NCBI GenBank assembly: GCA_036569045.1
Contig: DATCRI010000089.1
Coordinates: forward strand, 1 to 45,915
Length of the DNA: 45,915 nucleotides
From: Chthoniobacterales bacterium
GTDB taxonomy: Bacteria; Verrucomicrobiota; Verrucomicrobiia; Chthoniobacterales; JAATET01
Direction of reading: 5' to 3'
The notes beneath the pieces are model-generated. The model was not told where the DNA came from and did no database searches. It was given only the letters and a program-made list of their open reading frames with translations. Positions 1-8,713 of the stretch are shown here, piece after piece. Numbering within the stretch: position 1 is the stretch's first letter; every line of letters begins with the position of its first letter. The position numbers and the translations under genes were made by a program.

Positions 1-1294
1 AAGCCTGCACCGCCGGGTAGATGCCCGACAGGATGCCGGCGCCGGCCGCGAACGAAATGCTCAGGATCACGCTGCCGGCCGAGATAAAAGGCTCGCTGTC
101 CCCCGGCGCGATCACCATGAGGAGCTGCACGAGGCCGATGCCCACCGCGACGCCGAGGACGCCGCCCATCAGCGCAATGGACACGCTCTCGATGATGATC
201 TGCAGAAAGATATCCCGCGCCCGGGCGCCGACCGCCCGGCGAATGCCGATCTCGCGCACGCGCTCGGTGATGCTGGCCAGCATGATGTTCGTGATGCCAA
301 TGCCGCCCACGATGAGGCTGATCACGGCAATCAACCCGCCGCTCGTGCGCGTGGCGCGCATGCGCTGCTCCATCTGGTCGAACCAATCCTCCCGCGTGTC
401 GAAGCCGAAGTCATCCACGCCGCGGTGGGTGACCATCAGAGCCTGTCGCACCTGGGCGAGAGCCGGCTCGTAGGCCGACAGATCCTTCACGCGAATCGCG
501 AGATTATTGAGAGCCACCGTGTCGGACGAGTCGTCGGGAAACAGGCCGGACTTGAATTCGTAAAACATCGTCGTGAGCGGGATGATCACCGCCTCGTTCT
601 TGCCGCGGAAGGGGTCCCAGCCGTTTCGGCCGGAGCCGCGCCGTTCCCGACGCGCCTTCTCCGCCCGGTCGATGCCGCGTTCGCGGGCGATCCTGTCGCG
701 GTCGCGCTCGTAGAGCACAAACACGCCGACGACCGTGAACGGTGAGTCGTTGATGAAGATCGTCTGCCCGACGACCTCCTTTGGGGAAAGCGTCGGCCAC
801 AGGGTGGAAGCCACGCTATCGCCGATGACCGCCGCGCGCTGGCCCCGGTCGACATCGAGCTGGGAGAGAAACCGGCCAGCCGCAAGCTGGTGCTTCGCCA
901 CGTCCATGTAATCGGGCCACGCGCCCGTCACCCGCACGCGCATCGCGTCGCCTCCGGCAGAGACGGGCATGCCGTCCTCGAGCTGCGGCGAGACCTGCGA
1001 GATGAGCGGGGCGGACTGCTGCACGGCGTAGGCATCCTGCAATGTGCGTCCCGGCGAGAGATCGTAGAAATTCAGCATCTCGTTCGAGATTTCCTTCTGC
1101 ACGACATTCACCGTCTCGAGGCCGCCAATCTGCTCCATGAAGGCGCGCATCCCGCGCTCCATGCCCCCGGTGATCGCCATCGTCGCGATGAGGCTGCCGA
1201 CGCCGAGCACGATGCCGAGCATCGAGAGAAAGCTGCGGAACTTGTGCGAGAAAATTTCCCGCAGGCCGGTCTCGAGGGCGATGAAGGGGTTCAT
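1..1294 (-). CDS. MacB-like ABC transporter permease (3' end outside window)
   Basis: FtsX/MacB-type permease subunit of an ABC efflux system in the inner membrane. The frame starts at the ATG at 1294 and stays open to the window edge (about 431 codons), so only a short C-terminus is missing. The protein opens with NPFIALETGLREIFSHKFRS followed by a hydrophobic first membrane segment containing LGIVLGVGS. It has a large periplasmic region, and near the window edge the family hallmark REIGIRRAVGAR followed by the last membrane helices (ALMGGVLGVAVGIG). Its ATG overlaps the stop of the ATPase gene by 4 bp (ATGA), showing translational coupling. With the ATPase and the adaptor it forms a MacA-MacB-like tripartite system. 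The substrate (macrolide, peptide, lipoprotein or siderophore) cannot be told from sequence. Unlike Escherichia coli MacB, ATPase and permease are separate polypeptides. Confidence 0.9.
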   Translation of the reverse strand, partial: MNPFIALETGLREIFSHKFRSFLSMLGIVLGVGSLIATMAITGGMERGMRAFMEQIGGLETVNVVQKEISNEMLNFYDLSPGRTLQDAYAVQQSAPLISQVSPQLEDGMPVSAGGDAMRVRVTGAWPDYMDVAKHQLAAGRFLSQLDVDRGQRAAVIGDSVASTLWPTLSPKEVVGQTIFINDSPFTVVGVFVLYERDRDRIARERGIDRAEKARRERRGSGRNGWDPFRGKNEAVIIPLTTMFYEFKSGLFPDDSSDTVALNNLAIRVKDLSAYEPALAQVRQALMVTHRGVDDFGFDTREDWFDQMEQRMRATRTSGGLIAVISLIVGGIGITNIMLASITERVREIGIRRAVGARARDIFLQIIIESVSIALMGGVLGVAVGIGLVQLLMVIAPGDSEPFISAGSVILSISFAAGAGILSGIYPAVQA

Positions 1295-1989
1295 GACTTC
1301 GGCGCCGTGCGCGGGTCGTATTCCCGCCGGATTTTTCCATCGCGAATCTCGATCACGCGGTGCGTGACGGCGGCGACTTCCGCGTCGTGCGTGACGAGCA
1401 CGACCGTGCGGCCGGCCTCCTGCAGTTCGGTGAACATGTGCAGGATGAGCTCGCCGGTGTGGCTGTCGAGATTGCCCGTCGGCTCGTCGCCGAAGAGGAT
1501 GCGCGGGTCGTTCACGAGGGCGCGAGCAATGGCGACGCGCTGGCACTGGCCGCCGCTGAGCTGCGTGGGCCGGTTGCGCATGCGCTGCTCGAGGCCCACG
1601 CGCTTCACGACCGCCTCGGCCCGCTGGCGACGTTTGCGGGCGCCGATTCCGGAGTAGATGAGCGGCACCTCGACGTTCTCGAGAACGTTGAGCCGCGGCA
1701 GGAGATTGAAGGACTGAAAGACGAAGCCGATCTCGCGGTTGCGCACGATCGAGAGCTGATCCGAGCTCGCGTTGCTGAGGTCGTGCCCGCAGATCTCCAG
1801 CCGGCCGGCGGTGGGCGTGTCGAGGCAGCCGAGCAGGTGCATCAACGTGGATTTGCCGCTGCCGCTGGGGCCGATGATCGCGACGAATTCTCCCTCCTCG
1901 ATCCGCAGATTCACGCCATCGAGCGCCCGGATCTCCTGGCCGCCGAGGGTGTAATACTTTTTGACGTCTTCGAGGAGAACGAGGGACAC
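1291..1989 (-). CDS. MacB/LolD-type ABC transporter ATP-binding protein
   Basis: Cytoplasmic ATPase of the MacB-like exporter, 232 residues, the usual length for the LolD/MacB ATPase family. The Walker A motif is GPSGSGKST (about residues 40-48), the signature is LSGGQCQR, Walker B is ILFGDEPTGNLD and the switch histidine lies in LVTHD. The aspartate-glutamate pair needed for hydrolysis is intact. The start is GTG at 1989, 9 bp after the adaptor gene's stop. Its stop codon overlaps the permease ATG. The gene order adaptor-ATPase-permease with near-zero spacing indicates one transcript. Confidence 0.93.
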   Translation of the reverse strand: MSLVLLEDVKKYYTLGGQEIRALDGVNLRIEEGEFVAIIGPSGSGKSTLMHLLGCLDTPTAGRLEICGHDLSNASSDQLSIVRNREIGFVFQSFNLLPRLNVLENVEVPLIYSGIGARKRRQRAEAVVKRVGLEQRMRNRPTQLSGGQCQRVAIARALVNDPRILFGDEPTGNLDSHTGELILHMFTELQEAGRTVVLVTHDAEVAAVTHRVIEIRDGKIRREYDPRTAPKS

Positions 1990-1998
1990 GGCGGGCGG

Positions 1999-3111
1999 CT
2001 ACGACGGGTTGGCCGCCTGCAGGGTCTTCGGTTCCACGAGCAGAATCTCTTCGCCTTCGTTCAGGCCCGACACGATCTCGGCGTAGCTCATGTTCGTGAG
2101 GCCGACGCTGACCTTGCGCCGCTCGGTGGTGCCGCCCTTTCGCACGTAGACGACGCGGTCGTTGTCCTGCTTGAACACCGCGGCGATCGGCACGCTCACG
2201 GCATGCTTCGCCGCGCCCACGGGCACCGTCATGCTCACGGACATGCCAGGCTTCAGCGGGCTGTTGCGATCCTCGATGAGCGCCTGCACGAGGAAGCCCT
2301 TGATGTTGTTTTTCACCGTGGCGAGCGGGGCGACGAACTCCACGCGGGCCTTTACCCTGTTCGAATCGTCGCCCTGCATGTTCACGAAGACCTCCTGCCC
2401 GGGAGAAAGTTTGCCGACGTCCATCTGGTTCACGTTCGTCTCGATGAGCAGGCGACCGAGATCGGCAAACGTCATGAGCGTCGTGCCGGAGTTCACGCTC
2501 GCGGCGGCGCTCACGACCTGGCCTTCGTTCACGAGCACATCGAGCAACGTGCCGTCGGAGGGCGCGATGATGCGCGTCTTCACGAGGCGGTCGTTCACGG
2601 AGTCGAGCTGGCTCTTCGCCTTGTCGAGGGCGTTCTTGGAAATGAGCAGGTCGGCCTCGAGATTCTTATAGACCTCCTTGCTGATGAGCTTCTCTTCGAA
2701 GAGCGCCTTCGCGCGGTCGTAGTTACCCTGATTCTTGTCGACGGCCAGCTGGGCGCCATCGATCGCGGTCTGCGCAGATTTCTTCTCGGTGAGCAGGTCG
2801 CGATCGTCGATGACCGCGAGCAGATCGCCGCGTTTCACGCTCTGGCTGACGGTGACGCAAAGTTCCTTCACCTTGCCGCCGACCTCGGATTTCACGTCGA
2901 CCTGAAAGGCCGGCTTCACCTCGCCGGAAAGCAGGAGTTTCGAGTCCAGATCGCGGCGCTCAACCTTCGCGAGCAGACCCGGCGGCACGTCGTCCCGCTT
3001 TTCCTCGACCGCCCGACCGGACAGAAGGAACCAGGTCAGCCCGCCAGCCGCCGCAATGACGATGAAGAGAAAGAGCCCCAGCAGTCCCCGTTTTTTCTTT
3101 GCCGCCATCAT
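1999..3111 (-). CDS. MacA/HlyD-like periplasmic adaptor (membrane fusion protein)
   Basis: Periplasmic adaptor of the MacB-like system, 370 residues. It has a short basic N-terminus and one membrane anchor (GLLGLFLFIVIAAAGGLTWF), then the lipoyl/barrel-sandwich first half (VKSEVGGKVKELCVTVSQSV). A coiled-coil hairpin of about residues 95-170 (QTAIDGAQLAVDKNQGNYDR onward) follows, then the second half-motif (RIIAPSDGTLLDVLVNEGQV) and the beta-barrel and membrane-proximal domains (LKPGMSVSMTVPVG). Two adjacent ATGs (3111 and 3108) are possible starts. It is the first gene of the three-gene exporter and lies 29 bp after the FIST gene, so co-transcription with that gene is possible. Its outer-membrane partner is not in the window. 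Confidence 0.92.
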   Translation of the reverse strand: MMAAKKKRGLLGLFLFIVIAAAGGLTWFLLSGRAVEEKRDDVPPGLLAKVERRDLDSKLLLSGEVKPAFQVDVKSEVGGKVKELCVTVSQSVKRGDLLAVIDDRDLLTEKKSAQTAIDGAQLAVDKNQGNYDRAKALFEEKLISKEVYKNLEADLLISKNALDKAKSQLDSVNDRLVKTRIIAPSDGTLLDVLVNEGQVVSAAASVNSGTTLMTFADLGRLLIETNVNQMDVGKLSPGQEVFVNMQGDDSNRVKARVEFVAPLATVKNNIKGFLVQALIEDRNSPLKPGMSVSMTVPVGAAKHAVSVPIAAVFKQDNDRVVYVRKGGTTERRKVSVGLTNMSYAEIVSGLNEGEEILLVEPKTLQAANPS

Positions 3112-3140
3112 TCAGAGCAGATGCAACCCTGACAGGTCGC

Positions 3141-4325
3141 TCAGGTTTCGACAAAGATCGCGCACGACGCCGTGTAGCCGTGCATGCAGTTGGAGCCGGC
3201 GACCGGACCAATCTCGCCGTTGCAGAAAAATCCCGCGGAGCTGTGCCGGCCCAGCACTTCCTCGAGCATGCCGGCATCATGACTGGCCGCGCCGAAGAAA
3301 CTCGAGCCCCGGCCCGTGCAGCAGAACAGCAGCGAGGCCACGGGCCGCTTTGCGCCCTTTGCGGCGGACTTCAACACCCGGCGAAGATCGGAGTCGGCCA
3401 CATCCTTGTCGCGCAGCTGGTATTGCACCGTCTGGCCCACGCGCGGGATGCCCGCGATGACGACTGCGCCGGAATCGGGGTCCGCGCCGATGATGTTCCG
3501 GATGAGGAAATCCCCGGGGCGGAAGTCCTCGAGATATTCCGTGCCCGCGATGCCGGCGAAAAGATTGCCCTGCGCGTGGGACCGCTCGGCCTCCGAGAGG
3601 GATTGGAAGGCGGCCTCGAGCGCCTGATAGGCCGGGCGGGAGCCGAGCGAGAAAATGATGTTGTCCTCGGCCTTCGTCACCGGGAGCGGCTCGCCGATCG
3701 GCTTGCAACCCTGACTGACGGCCGGCACGAGACGGAGCGAACCGGAAAAGCCAACGAGCACGCCGCCATCGATCACCCGACCATTGTGGAAGACCGCCAT
3801 GCTCTCGGCGTCGCGACCGCCGCTGGCGAGGCCGCCGATCGTCGGAACGCCCGGGAACGCCGCGTTCCAGTCGACGAGCCAGTCGTCCACCGCGAAGCCG
3901 AAGGGGTTCGTGAATACCAGCCAGCCCCCCACCGTCGGGAATCGCCGGGTCCAGAATTTCGGGCCGTCGGCGGCGTCCACGAGCGCATTCGACAACGCAT
4001 GGATGGAGATCTGCGTGTTCTCGGAATACAGCGCGAGAATGGAAAAACCGCTGCCGCCCTCGCGTTCCTCGCCATCGGAGGTGATCCCGCTGCCGGTGCA
4101 GCCGACGAGCTCGCGCACGTGGCCGTCCACGCGGATCGTGTCGGCCATATCCTCGAGGTGGGGCAGATAGTCGGGCGTGACAAAGACGAACGCCAGCGAG
4201 GCGGATCCGCTCAGGCCGCTGCGGATGCGTTCCGCCGCCTGTTTCACCGCCGCCTCGTCGTAGGGTCCTTCGTGCAGGACGGAAATGGACTCGCTACGGA
4301 CGGCGCGCGGAGATTCGGTCGGCAT
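3141..4325 (-). CDS. FIST-domain (FIST N + FIST C) sensory protein
   Basis: 394-residue soluble protein with the FIST_N fold in roughly residues 15-215 and FIST_C in roughly 225-375. FIST domains are thought to be small-ligand sensory modules in signal transduction. Family features seen are the N-terminal strand-helix SLAFVFVTPDYLPHL, a glycine-rich VGCTGSGIT, the middle GLASGG, and the C-terminal ASLLFCCTGRGSSFF plus GFFCNGEIGPV. No membrane segment or kinase/cyclase domain is attached, so it would act alone or with a partner. A TTG two codons upstream is a poorer start than the ATG at 4325. It sits between a tandem-ACT protein and the MacAB-like exporter on the same strand. The ligand is unknown. 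Confidence 0.85.
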   Translation of the reverse strand: MPTESPRAVRSESISVLHEGPYDEAAVKQAAERIRSGLSGSASLAFVFVTPDYLPHLEDMADTIRVDGHVRELVGCTGSGITSDGEEREGGSGFSILALYSENTQISIHALSNALVDAADGPKFWTRRFPTVGGWLVFTNPFGFAVDDWLVDWNAAFPGVPTIGGLASGGRDAESMAVFHNGRVIDGGVLVGFSGSLRLVPAVSQGCKPIGEPLPVTKAEDNIIFSLGSRPAYQALEAAFQSLSEAERSHAQGNLFAGIAGTEYLEDFRPGDFLIRNIIGADPDSGAVVIAGIPRVGQTVQYQLRDKDVADSDLRRVLKSAAKGAKRPVASLLFCCTGRGSSFFGAASHDAGMLEEVLGRHSSAGFFCNGEIGPVAGSNCMHGYTASCAIFVET

Positions 4326-4391
4326 GAACAAGAGATATTCCCGCGCACCCCGGGCGTGTCAACCAAGTGCCGCGGCGCGCGGCATTTCTCC

Positions 4392-4796
4392 TCACCCGCC
4401 GAGGGCGGTCTTCAGCACCCGGAGGGCCTTTTTGGCGTCGTTCACACGCATGATCAGCAGGCCTTTTTTCGCCGTCGGCAGCGAGGCGAGGTAGGCGTAT
4501 TCGATATTCACCTTGTGGATGGCGAGGGTCGAAGCGATGCGCGAAAGCATGCCCGGCCGGTTCTCATTCTCGATCATCAGAACATCGCTCTCCACCGCGA
4601 GCGTGCCGTGCGCCTCGAAGACATGCAGCGCCTTGCGCGGGTCGCTCACGACCATGCGCACCACGGCGTGATCGGTCGCGTCGGCGATGCTGAGGCCGTA
4701 GATGTTCACCCGGGCCTCGGCGAGCGCGTCGCACACGGCCGCCAGCGTGCCGGGCCGATTCACGATAAACAGGGAGAGCTGCTCGACGATTTTCAC
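4392..4796 (-). CDS. Tandem ACT-domain protein
   Basis: 134-residue protein made of two ACT modules, about residues 4-65 and 70-130. The first has the ligand-loop pattern LFIVNRPGTLAAVCDAL and the second IENENRPGMLSRIASTL. ACT domains bind amino acids or other small effectors at dimer interfaces. Stand-alone double-ACT proteins of this size are usually regulators of amino-acid metabolism or orphan sensors. No catalytic domain is present. The start is the GTG at 4796 (GTG AAA ATC), because no in-frame ATG lies nearer the conserved first strand. It is followed after 66 bp by the FIST gene, so both could belong to a small-molecule sensing unit, but this is inference. Confidence 0.85.
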   Translation of the reverse strand: MKIVEQLSLFIVNRPGTLAAVCDALAEARVNIYGLSIADATDHAVVRMVVSDPRKALHVFEAHGTLAVESDVLMIENENRPGMLSRIASTLAIHKVNIEYAYLASLPTAKKGLLIMRVNDAKKALRVLKTALGG

Positions 4797-4830
4797 GCAG
4801 CCCTCGATTGAAGCACCTCGCGGCGCTCAA

Positions 4831-5514
4831 CTAAAGCGCGATCGTCTCACCGATGGCTGGCAAATGCAGGCGGCAGCCGGCTTTCGCAAACTCCGCCCGG
4901 GCCGCCTCGTGATCGATGCGGATCGGCGGGAACGTGTCGTAATGCACGCCCACGACGTCCTTCACGCCGACGAATCCCGCCGCCTTCGCCGCATCCGCCG
5001 CGCCCATCGTGAAATTGTCGCCGATGGGCAGCACCGCGAATTGCAGCGCGGACTCCTCCGCGATGAGCTTCATGTCGAGCGTGAGCGCCGTGTCGCCGGC
5101 ATAATAAAAGGCGCCGCCCTCCTTTGGCGTGACGACGAACCCGCTCGGCTGTCCGCCGTAGCTGCCGTCGGGCAGGCTGCTGGAATGGATCGCGTTGACG
5201 GATTTCACGCGGCCGAACTCGAAGTCGAACCCGCCGCCGGGATTCAGCGGATGGACCTTCTCGAGGCCCTGTTTTCCAAGCCACTGGTAGACCTCGAAAT
5301 TGGCGATCACCTGCGCTCCGGTCCGGGTGGCGATACGCATCACATCGCCGACGTGATCGAAATGCCCGTGCGTGACGAGAATGAAGTCCGCCGCGATGGC
5401 GTCCACGTCGACGTCCTTTGCCAGTTCGTTCGGAGTGATGAAGGGATCGAACAGCAGCCGTTTGCCGGCAGCCGTGACCGCGAAACAGGAGTGTCCGTAA
5501 TAGGTGAAGTCCAT
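4831..5514 (-). CDS. UPF0173-type metal-dependent hydrolase (metallo-beta-lactamase fold)
   Basis: About 227 residues, normal length for the UPF0173/YtkL family of stand-alone metallo-beta-lactamase-fold hydrolases. The N-terminus TYYGHSCFAV and FDPFITPN are hallmarks. The metal-binding HxHxDH motif appears as THGHFDHVGD (about residues 54-63), with a later YYAGDTALT and GVHYDTFPP supplying further metal ligands. The physiological substrate of the family is not established. The start is set at the ATG at 5514 (MDFTYYGHS); upstream codons come from the repeat array described separately. It follows secA on the same strand across that repeat, with no obvious Shine-Dalgarno sequence. Confidence 0.88.
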   Translation of the reverse strand: MDFTYYGHSCFAVTAAGKRLLFDPFITPNELAKDVDVDAIAADFILVTHGHFDHVGDVMRIATRTGAQVIANFEVYQWLGKQGLEKVHPLNPGGGFDFEFGRVKSVNAIHSSSLPDGSYGGQPSGFVVTPKEGGAFYYAGDTALTLDMKLIAEESALQFAVLPIGDNFTMGAADAAKAAGFVGVKDVVGVHYDTFPPIRIDHEAARAEFAKAGCRLHLPAIGETIAL

Positions 5515-5518
5515 GGGG

Positions 5519-5604
5519 AAGTTTAAGTCTGAAGTGGAAAGTTCAAGCAATCGCGCCGTCTCGAACCGGCTTTTTCACTTAAACTTTCCACTTTTTCCTG
5601 AAAC
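5519..5604. repeat. Heptamer-type tandem repeats forming an inverted pair
   Basis: The left arm reads AAGTTT, AAGTCTG, AAGTGGA, AAGTTC, AAGC, i.e. AAGT-headed units of mostly seven bases. The right arm carries the same words on the other strand. A perfect 12-bp inverted repeat, AAGTGGAAAGTT at 5532-5543 and AACTTTCCACTT at 5582-5593, can form a stem with a 38-nt loop. The element fills the gap between secA and the hydrolase and touches the hydrolase start codon. There is no U-run, so it is not a standard terminator. It resembles the short tandemly repeated heptanucleotide sequences known from cyanobacteria. Confidence 0.75.
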
Positions 5605-5608
5605 TCGC

Positions 5609-8605
5609 TCAGGCCTTCCGGCCGCAGCAGTTCTTGAACTTCTTGCCGCTGCCGCAGGGGCAGGTGTCGTTGCGGCCCACCTGGGGCGCCTCGCGGCGCA
5701 GGGGCAGCTCGAGCCGGGGAGACGCAGACGCTTTCTCGACCTCGTCGTCCTCTGCGGCCATCGCCTCCGCGGCGGACCCGCCGAGCATGATGTCTTTTCC
5801 CTCGAGCATCTGCTGGATGAGCGTCTGCGGCAGGCTGCCGAGAAGCTTCTCGAAGGCCTGGAGATTCGTCGTGCTGCGGAAGAGGTTGTTGAGGACCTCG
5901 GATTTGATGTTGTCCATCAACTCCACGAACATCGCGTAGCCGTCGTTTTTGTATTCGACGAGCGGGTCCTTCTGGCCGAAGGCGCGCAGGTTCACGGCCT
6001 CGCGGAGGCCGTCCATCGCGTAGAGATGCTCCTGCCAGAGACGGTCGATCGCGTTGAGAATGATGTAACGCTCGAGGCCGGTGAGCGCCGTCGGCTCTTC
6101 GATGGCGGCCTTCTGCTCGTAGGCGTTCTTGATCGTCTCGACGAGATACGCGGAATTTTCTTCGGCGGTGCGCTTGTCGAGATTCGCGCGCTCGGGCGTG
6201 AGCCCGAGCGGGAACGTCGTGTTCAACCACATGAGCAGGCCTTCCGCGTCAGGCTCGACGCCTTCCTCGGCGGTGAGGTATTCGGCGACGCGCTTGGGCA
6301 CGACCTCGTCGATGACCTCGTAGATCATCCTGCGAGGGTCCTCGGTGTCCATCACCTCGTTGCGATAGCCGTAAACGACCTCGCGTTGCTGGTTCATGAC
6401 ATCGTCGAACTCGAGCGTGCGGCGGCGGATCTGGTAATTGCGGGCCTCGACGCGCTTCTGCGCAGTCTCCACGGAGCGGTTGAGCCACGGGTGCTCGAGC
6501 TCCTCGCCCTCCTTCATGCCGAAGGTCTCCATGATCTTCGTCATGCGCTCGCTGGCGCCGAAGTTGCGCATGAGATCGTCCTCGAAGCTGACGAAGAAGC
6601 GCGACAAACCGGGGTCGCCCTGGCGCGCGCAACGGCCGCGCAGCTGGCGATCGATGCGGCGGGATTCATGACGCTCGGTGCCGAGCACGTAGAGGCCGCC
6701 GAGTTCCTGGACGCCTTCGCCAAGTTTGATGTCGGTGCCGCGGCCGGCCATGTTCGTCGAGATGGTGACGGCGCCCTTGAGACCGGCGCGCTGGACGATC
6801 TCGGCCTCCTGCAGGTGATACTTCGCGTTGAGGACGGTGTGCGGGATCTTCTCGCGCTTGAGCATGCGACTCACGAGCTCGGAAGCTTCGACGCTCGCTG
6901 TGCCGACGAGCACGGGCTGGCCCTTCGCGTAGGAGGTTTTGATCTCCTCGATGACGGCGTTGTATTTCTCGCGGCGCGTCTTGTAGATGCGGTCGTTCAG
7001 GTCGATGCGGGCGACCTTGCGGTTCGTCGGGATGACGGACACGTCGAGCCGGTAAATGTCGTGGAACTCATTGACCTCGGTCTCGGCGGTGCCGGTCATG
7101 CCCGCGAGTTTTTCGTAGAGGCGGAAGTAATTCTGAATCGTGATCGTGGCGAGCGTCTGCGTCTCGCGGTCGATCTGCACGCCTTCCTTCGCCTCGACGG
7201 CTTGGTGGAGCCCGTCGCTCCAGCGGCGGCCGGCCATCTTGCGGCCGGTGAAGGTGTCGACGATGATGACCTTGTTGTCCTCGACGACATACTCGACGTC
7301 CTTTTCGTAGAGGCAGTAGGCCTTGAGGAGCTGCGAAATATTGTGAATGCGCTCGGCCTGCGCGTCGCAGAAAGCCTGGCGCTTGCCCTTCTCCACGGCC
7401 TTCTCGGCGGGAGCGAGCGCGGCGTTCGTCTCGATGTCGGCGAACTCGGTAAGCAGGTCGGGCAGCACGAACGCGTCGGGATCGTCGGGATTGAGGTAAT
7501 CGCGACCCTGCTGCGTGAGGTCGGCGTCCTGCTGACGTTCGTCGATCGTGAAGAACAGCTCTTCCTTGAGCTCGATGAGTTCGTCCTTCGTCTTGTTGTC
7601 CTGATAGAAATACAGCTCGGACTTGTCGACGAGGCGGCGGATCTCGGGGTCCTCCATCAGGCGCATCAGCGCCTTGTTGCGGGGCTGGCCGAGCTTCACC
7701 TTGAAGAGCGTGCGGCCCGCGGCCTCCTTGTCGCCCTTCTCGATCAGCTCCTTGCCCTCGGCCACGAGGCGGCCGCAAAGCATCGTCTGCCGGCGCACGA
7801 GCTGGTCGACGAGCGGCTTGAAGCGGTCGTATTGATGCGTGGAAACGGTCGCCGGGCCGCTGATGATGAGCGGCGTGCGCGCTTCGTCGATGAGGATAGA
7901 GTCCACTTCGTCGACGATCGCAAAGTAATGCCCGCGCTGCACCTGCTGCTCGCGGCTGCTGGCCATGCCATTGTCGCGCAGGTAATCGAAGCCGAATTGC
8001 GCGTTCGTGCCGTAGCTGATGTCGGCGGCATATTGCGCACGGCGTTCCTGGGGATCCTGATCCTCCTGGATAATGCCGGTCGTGAGACCGAGGAATCCGT
8101 AGAGCTGGCCCATCCACTCCGCGTCGCGACGGGCGAGGTAATCGTTCACCGTGACGAGATGGACGCCGCGGCCGGTGAGCGCGTTGAGATAAAGCGGGAG
8201 CGTGGCGACGAGCGTCTTGCCCTCACCAGTGGCCATTTCCGCAATGCGGCTCTTGTGCAGGACCATGCCGCCGATGAGCTGCACGTCGAAGTGCACCATG
8301 TTCCAGGTCACGGCCTGATCACACACCGTGAAGCTGTGCTTGCGCTCGGTGAGGCGGCGCGCGGCCTGCTTCACGACGGCGAAAGCCTCGGGCAGAATTT
8401 CATCCAGTCTCGCCTGGAGTGCCTTGGGATCCTCGATCTTCGCAAGCTCTTCCTTCCAGGCGGCGGTCTTCGCGCGAAGGTCCTCGTCGCTGAGCGAGCC
8501 GAGCTGCGCCTCGATCTCGTTGATGCGCCGCACGGTCGGCTGCATGCGCCGCAACTCGCGCTGATTTTTCGAGCCGAGAATGAGTTTGAAAATCCAGTTG
8601 ATCAT
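5609..8605 (-). CDS. secA: Preprotein translocase ATPase SecA
   Basis: Motor ATPase that drives unfolded preproteins through SecYEG. About 998 residues from the ATG at 8605, which is preceded by a GGAG Shine-Dalgarno six bases upstream. Upstream in-frame codons to 8713 are rejected because the conserved SecA N-terminus starts at MINWIFKLILGSKNQRELRR. Visible motifs are Walker A GEGKT (about residue 127), DEVDSILIDEARTPLIISGP, the TGTAETE region, ISTNMAGRGTDIKLGEGV, and QLRGRCARQGDPG. A long charged insertion (about residues 285-420) interrupts the first nucleotide-binding domain, as in Chlamydia-Verrucomicrobia SecAs. The C-terminus has the SEC-C zinc motif DTCPCGSGKKFKNCCGR for SecB/ribosome contact. 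It is the only Sec component in the window. Confidence 0.98.
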   Translation of the reverse strand: MINWIFKLILGSKNQRELRRMQPTVRRINEIEAQLGSLSDEDLRAKTAAWKEELAKIEDPKALQARLDEILPEAFAVVKQAARRLTERKHSFTVCDQAVTWNMVHFDVQLIGGMVLHKSRIAEMATGEGKTLVATLPLYLNALTGRGVHLVTVNDYLARRDAEWMGQLYGFLGLTTGIIQEDQDPQERRAQYAADISYGTNAQFGFDYLRDNGMASSREQQVQRGHYFAIVDEVDSILIDEARTPLIISGPATVSTHQYDRFKPLVDQLVRRQTMLCGRLVAEGKELIEKGDKEAAGRTLFKVKLGQPRNKALMRLMEDPEIRRLVDKSELYFYQDNKTKDELIELKEELFFTIDERQQDADLTQQGRDYLNPDDPDAFVLPDLLTEFADIETNAALAPAEKAVEKGKRQAFCDAQAERIHNISQLLKAYCLYEKDVEYVVEDNKVIIVDTFTGRKMAGRRWSDGLHQAVEAKEGVQIDRETQTLATITIQNYFRLYEKLAGMTGTAETEVNEFHDIYRLDVSVIPTNRKVARIDLNDRIYKTRREKYNAVIEEIKTSYAKGQPVLVGTASVEASELVSRMLKREKIPHTVLNAKYHLQEAEIVQRAGLKGAVTISTNMAGRGTDIKLGEGVQELGGLYVLGTERHESRRIDRQLRGRCARQGDPGLSRFFVSFEDDLMRNFGASERMTKIMETFGMKEGEELEHPWLNRSVETAQKRVEARNYQIRRRTLEFDDVMNQQREVVYGYRNEVMDTEDPRRMIYEVIDEVVPKRVAEYLTAEEGVEPDAEGLLMWLNTTFPLGLTPERANLDKRTAEENSAYLVETIKNAYEQKAAIEEPTALTGLERYIILNAIDRLWQEHLYAMDGLREAVNLRAFGQKDPLVEYKNDGYAMFVELMDNIKSEVLNNLFRSTTNLQAFEKLLGSLPQTLIQQMLEGKDIMLGGSAAEAMAAEDDEVEKASASPRLELPLRREAPQVGRNDTCPCGSGKKFKNCCGRKA

Positions 8606-8713
8606 GACGAACTCCGCCGGGGAGGCTTTCCGGGCTTCGGGCGGAACGAAGAATGAAAGTCGGATACCCGCGAAAGGCAATGGGAAAACCGCGACCCTTT
8701 CGGACGGCGGCAC

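Noticed and set aside
4368-4384. GC-rich hairpin TGCCGCG-GCG-CGCGGCA between the ACT and FIST genes
   Set aside because: No U-run on the transcribed strand, and such palindromes are common by chance in GC-rich DNA.
3099-4811. Long plus-strand open frames antisense to the FIST, ACT, secA, kinase and RND genes
   Set aside because: They mirror well-supported genes on the other strand, have His/Arg/Glu-rich low-complexity translations and no recognisable domains.
8606-8713. Upstream in-frame extension of secA by 36 codons
   Set aside because: The conserved SecA N-terminus and a good Shine-Dalgarno site point to the ATG at 8605; the extension has no family similarity.
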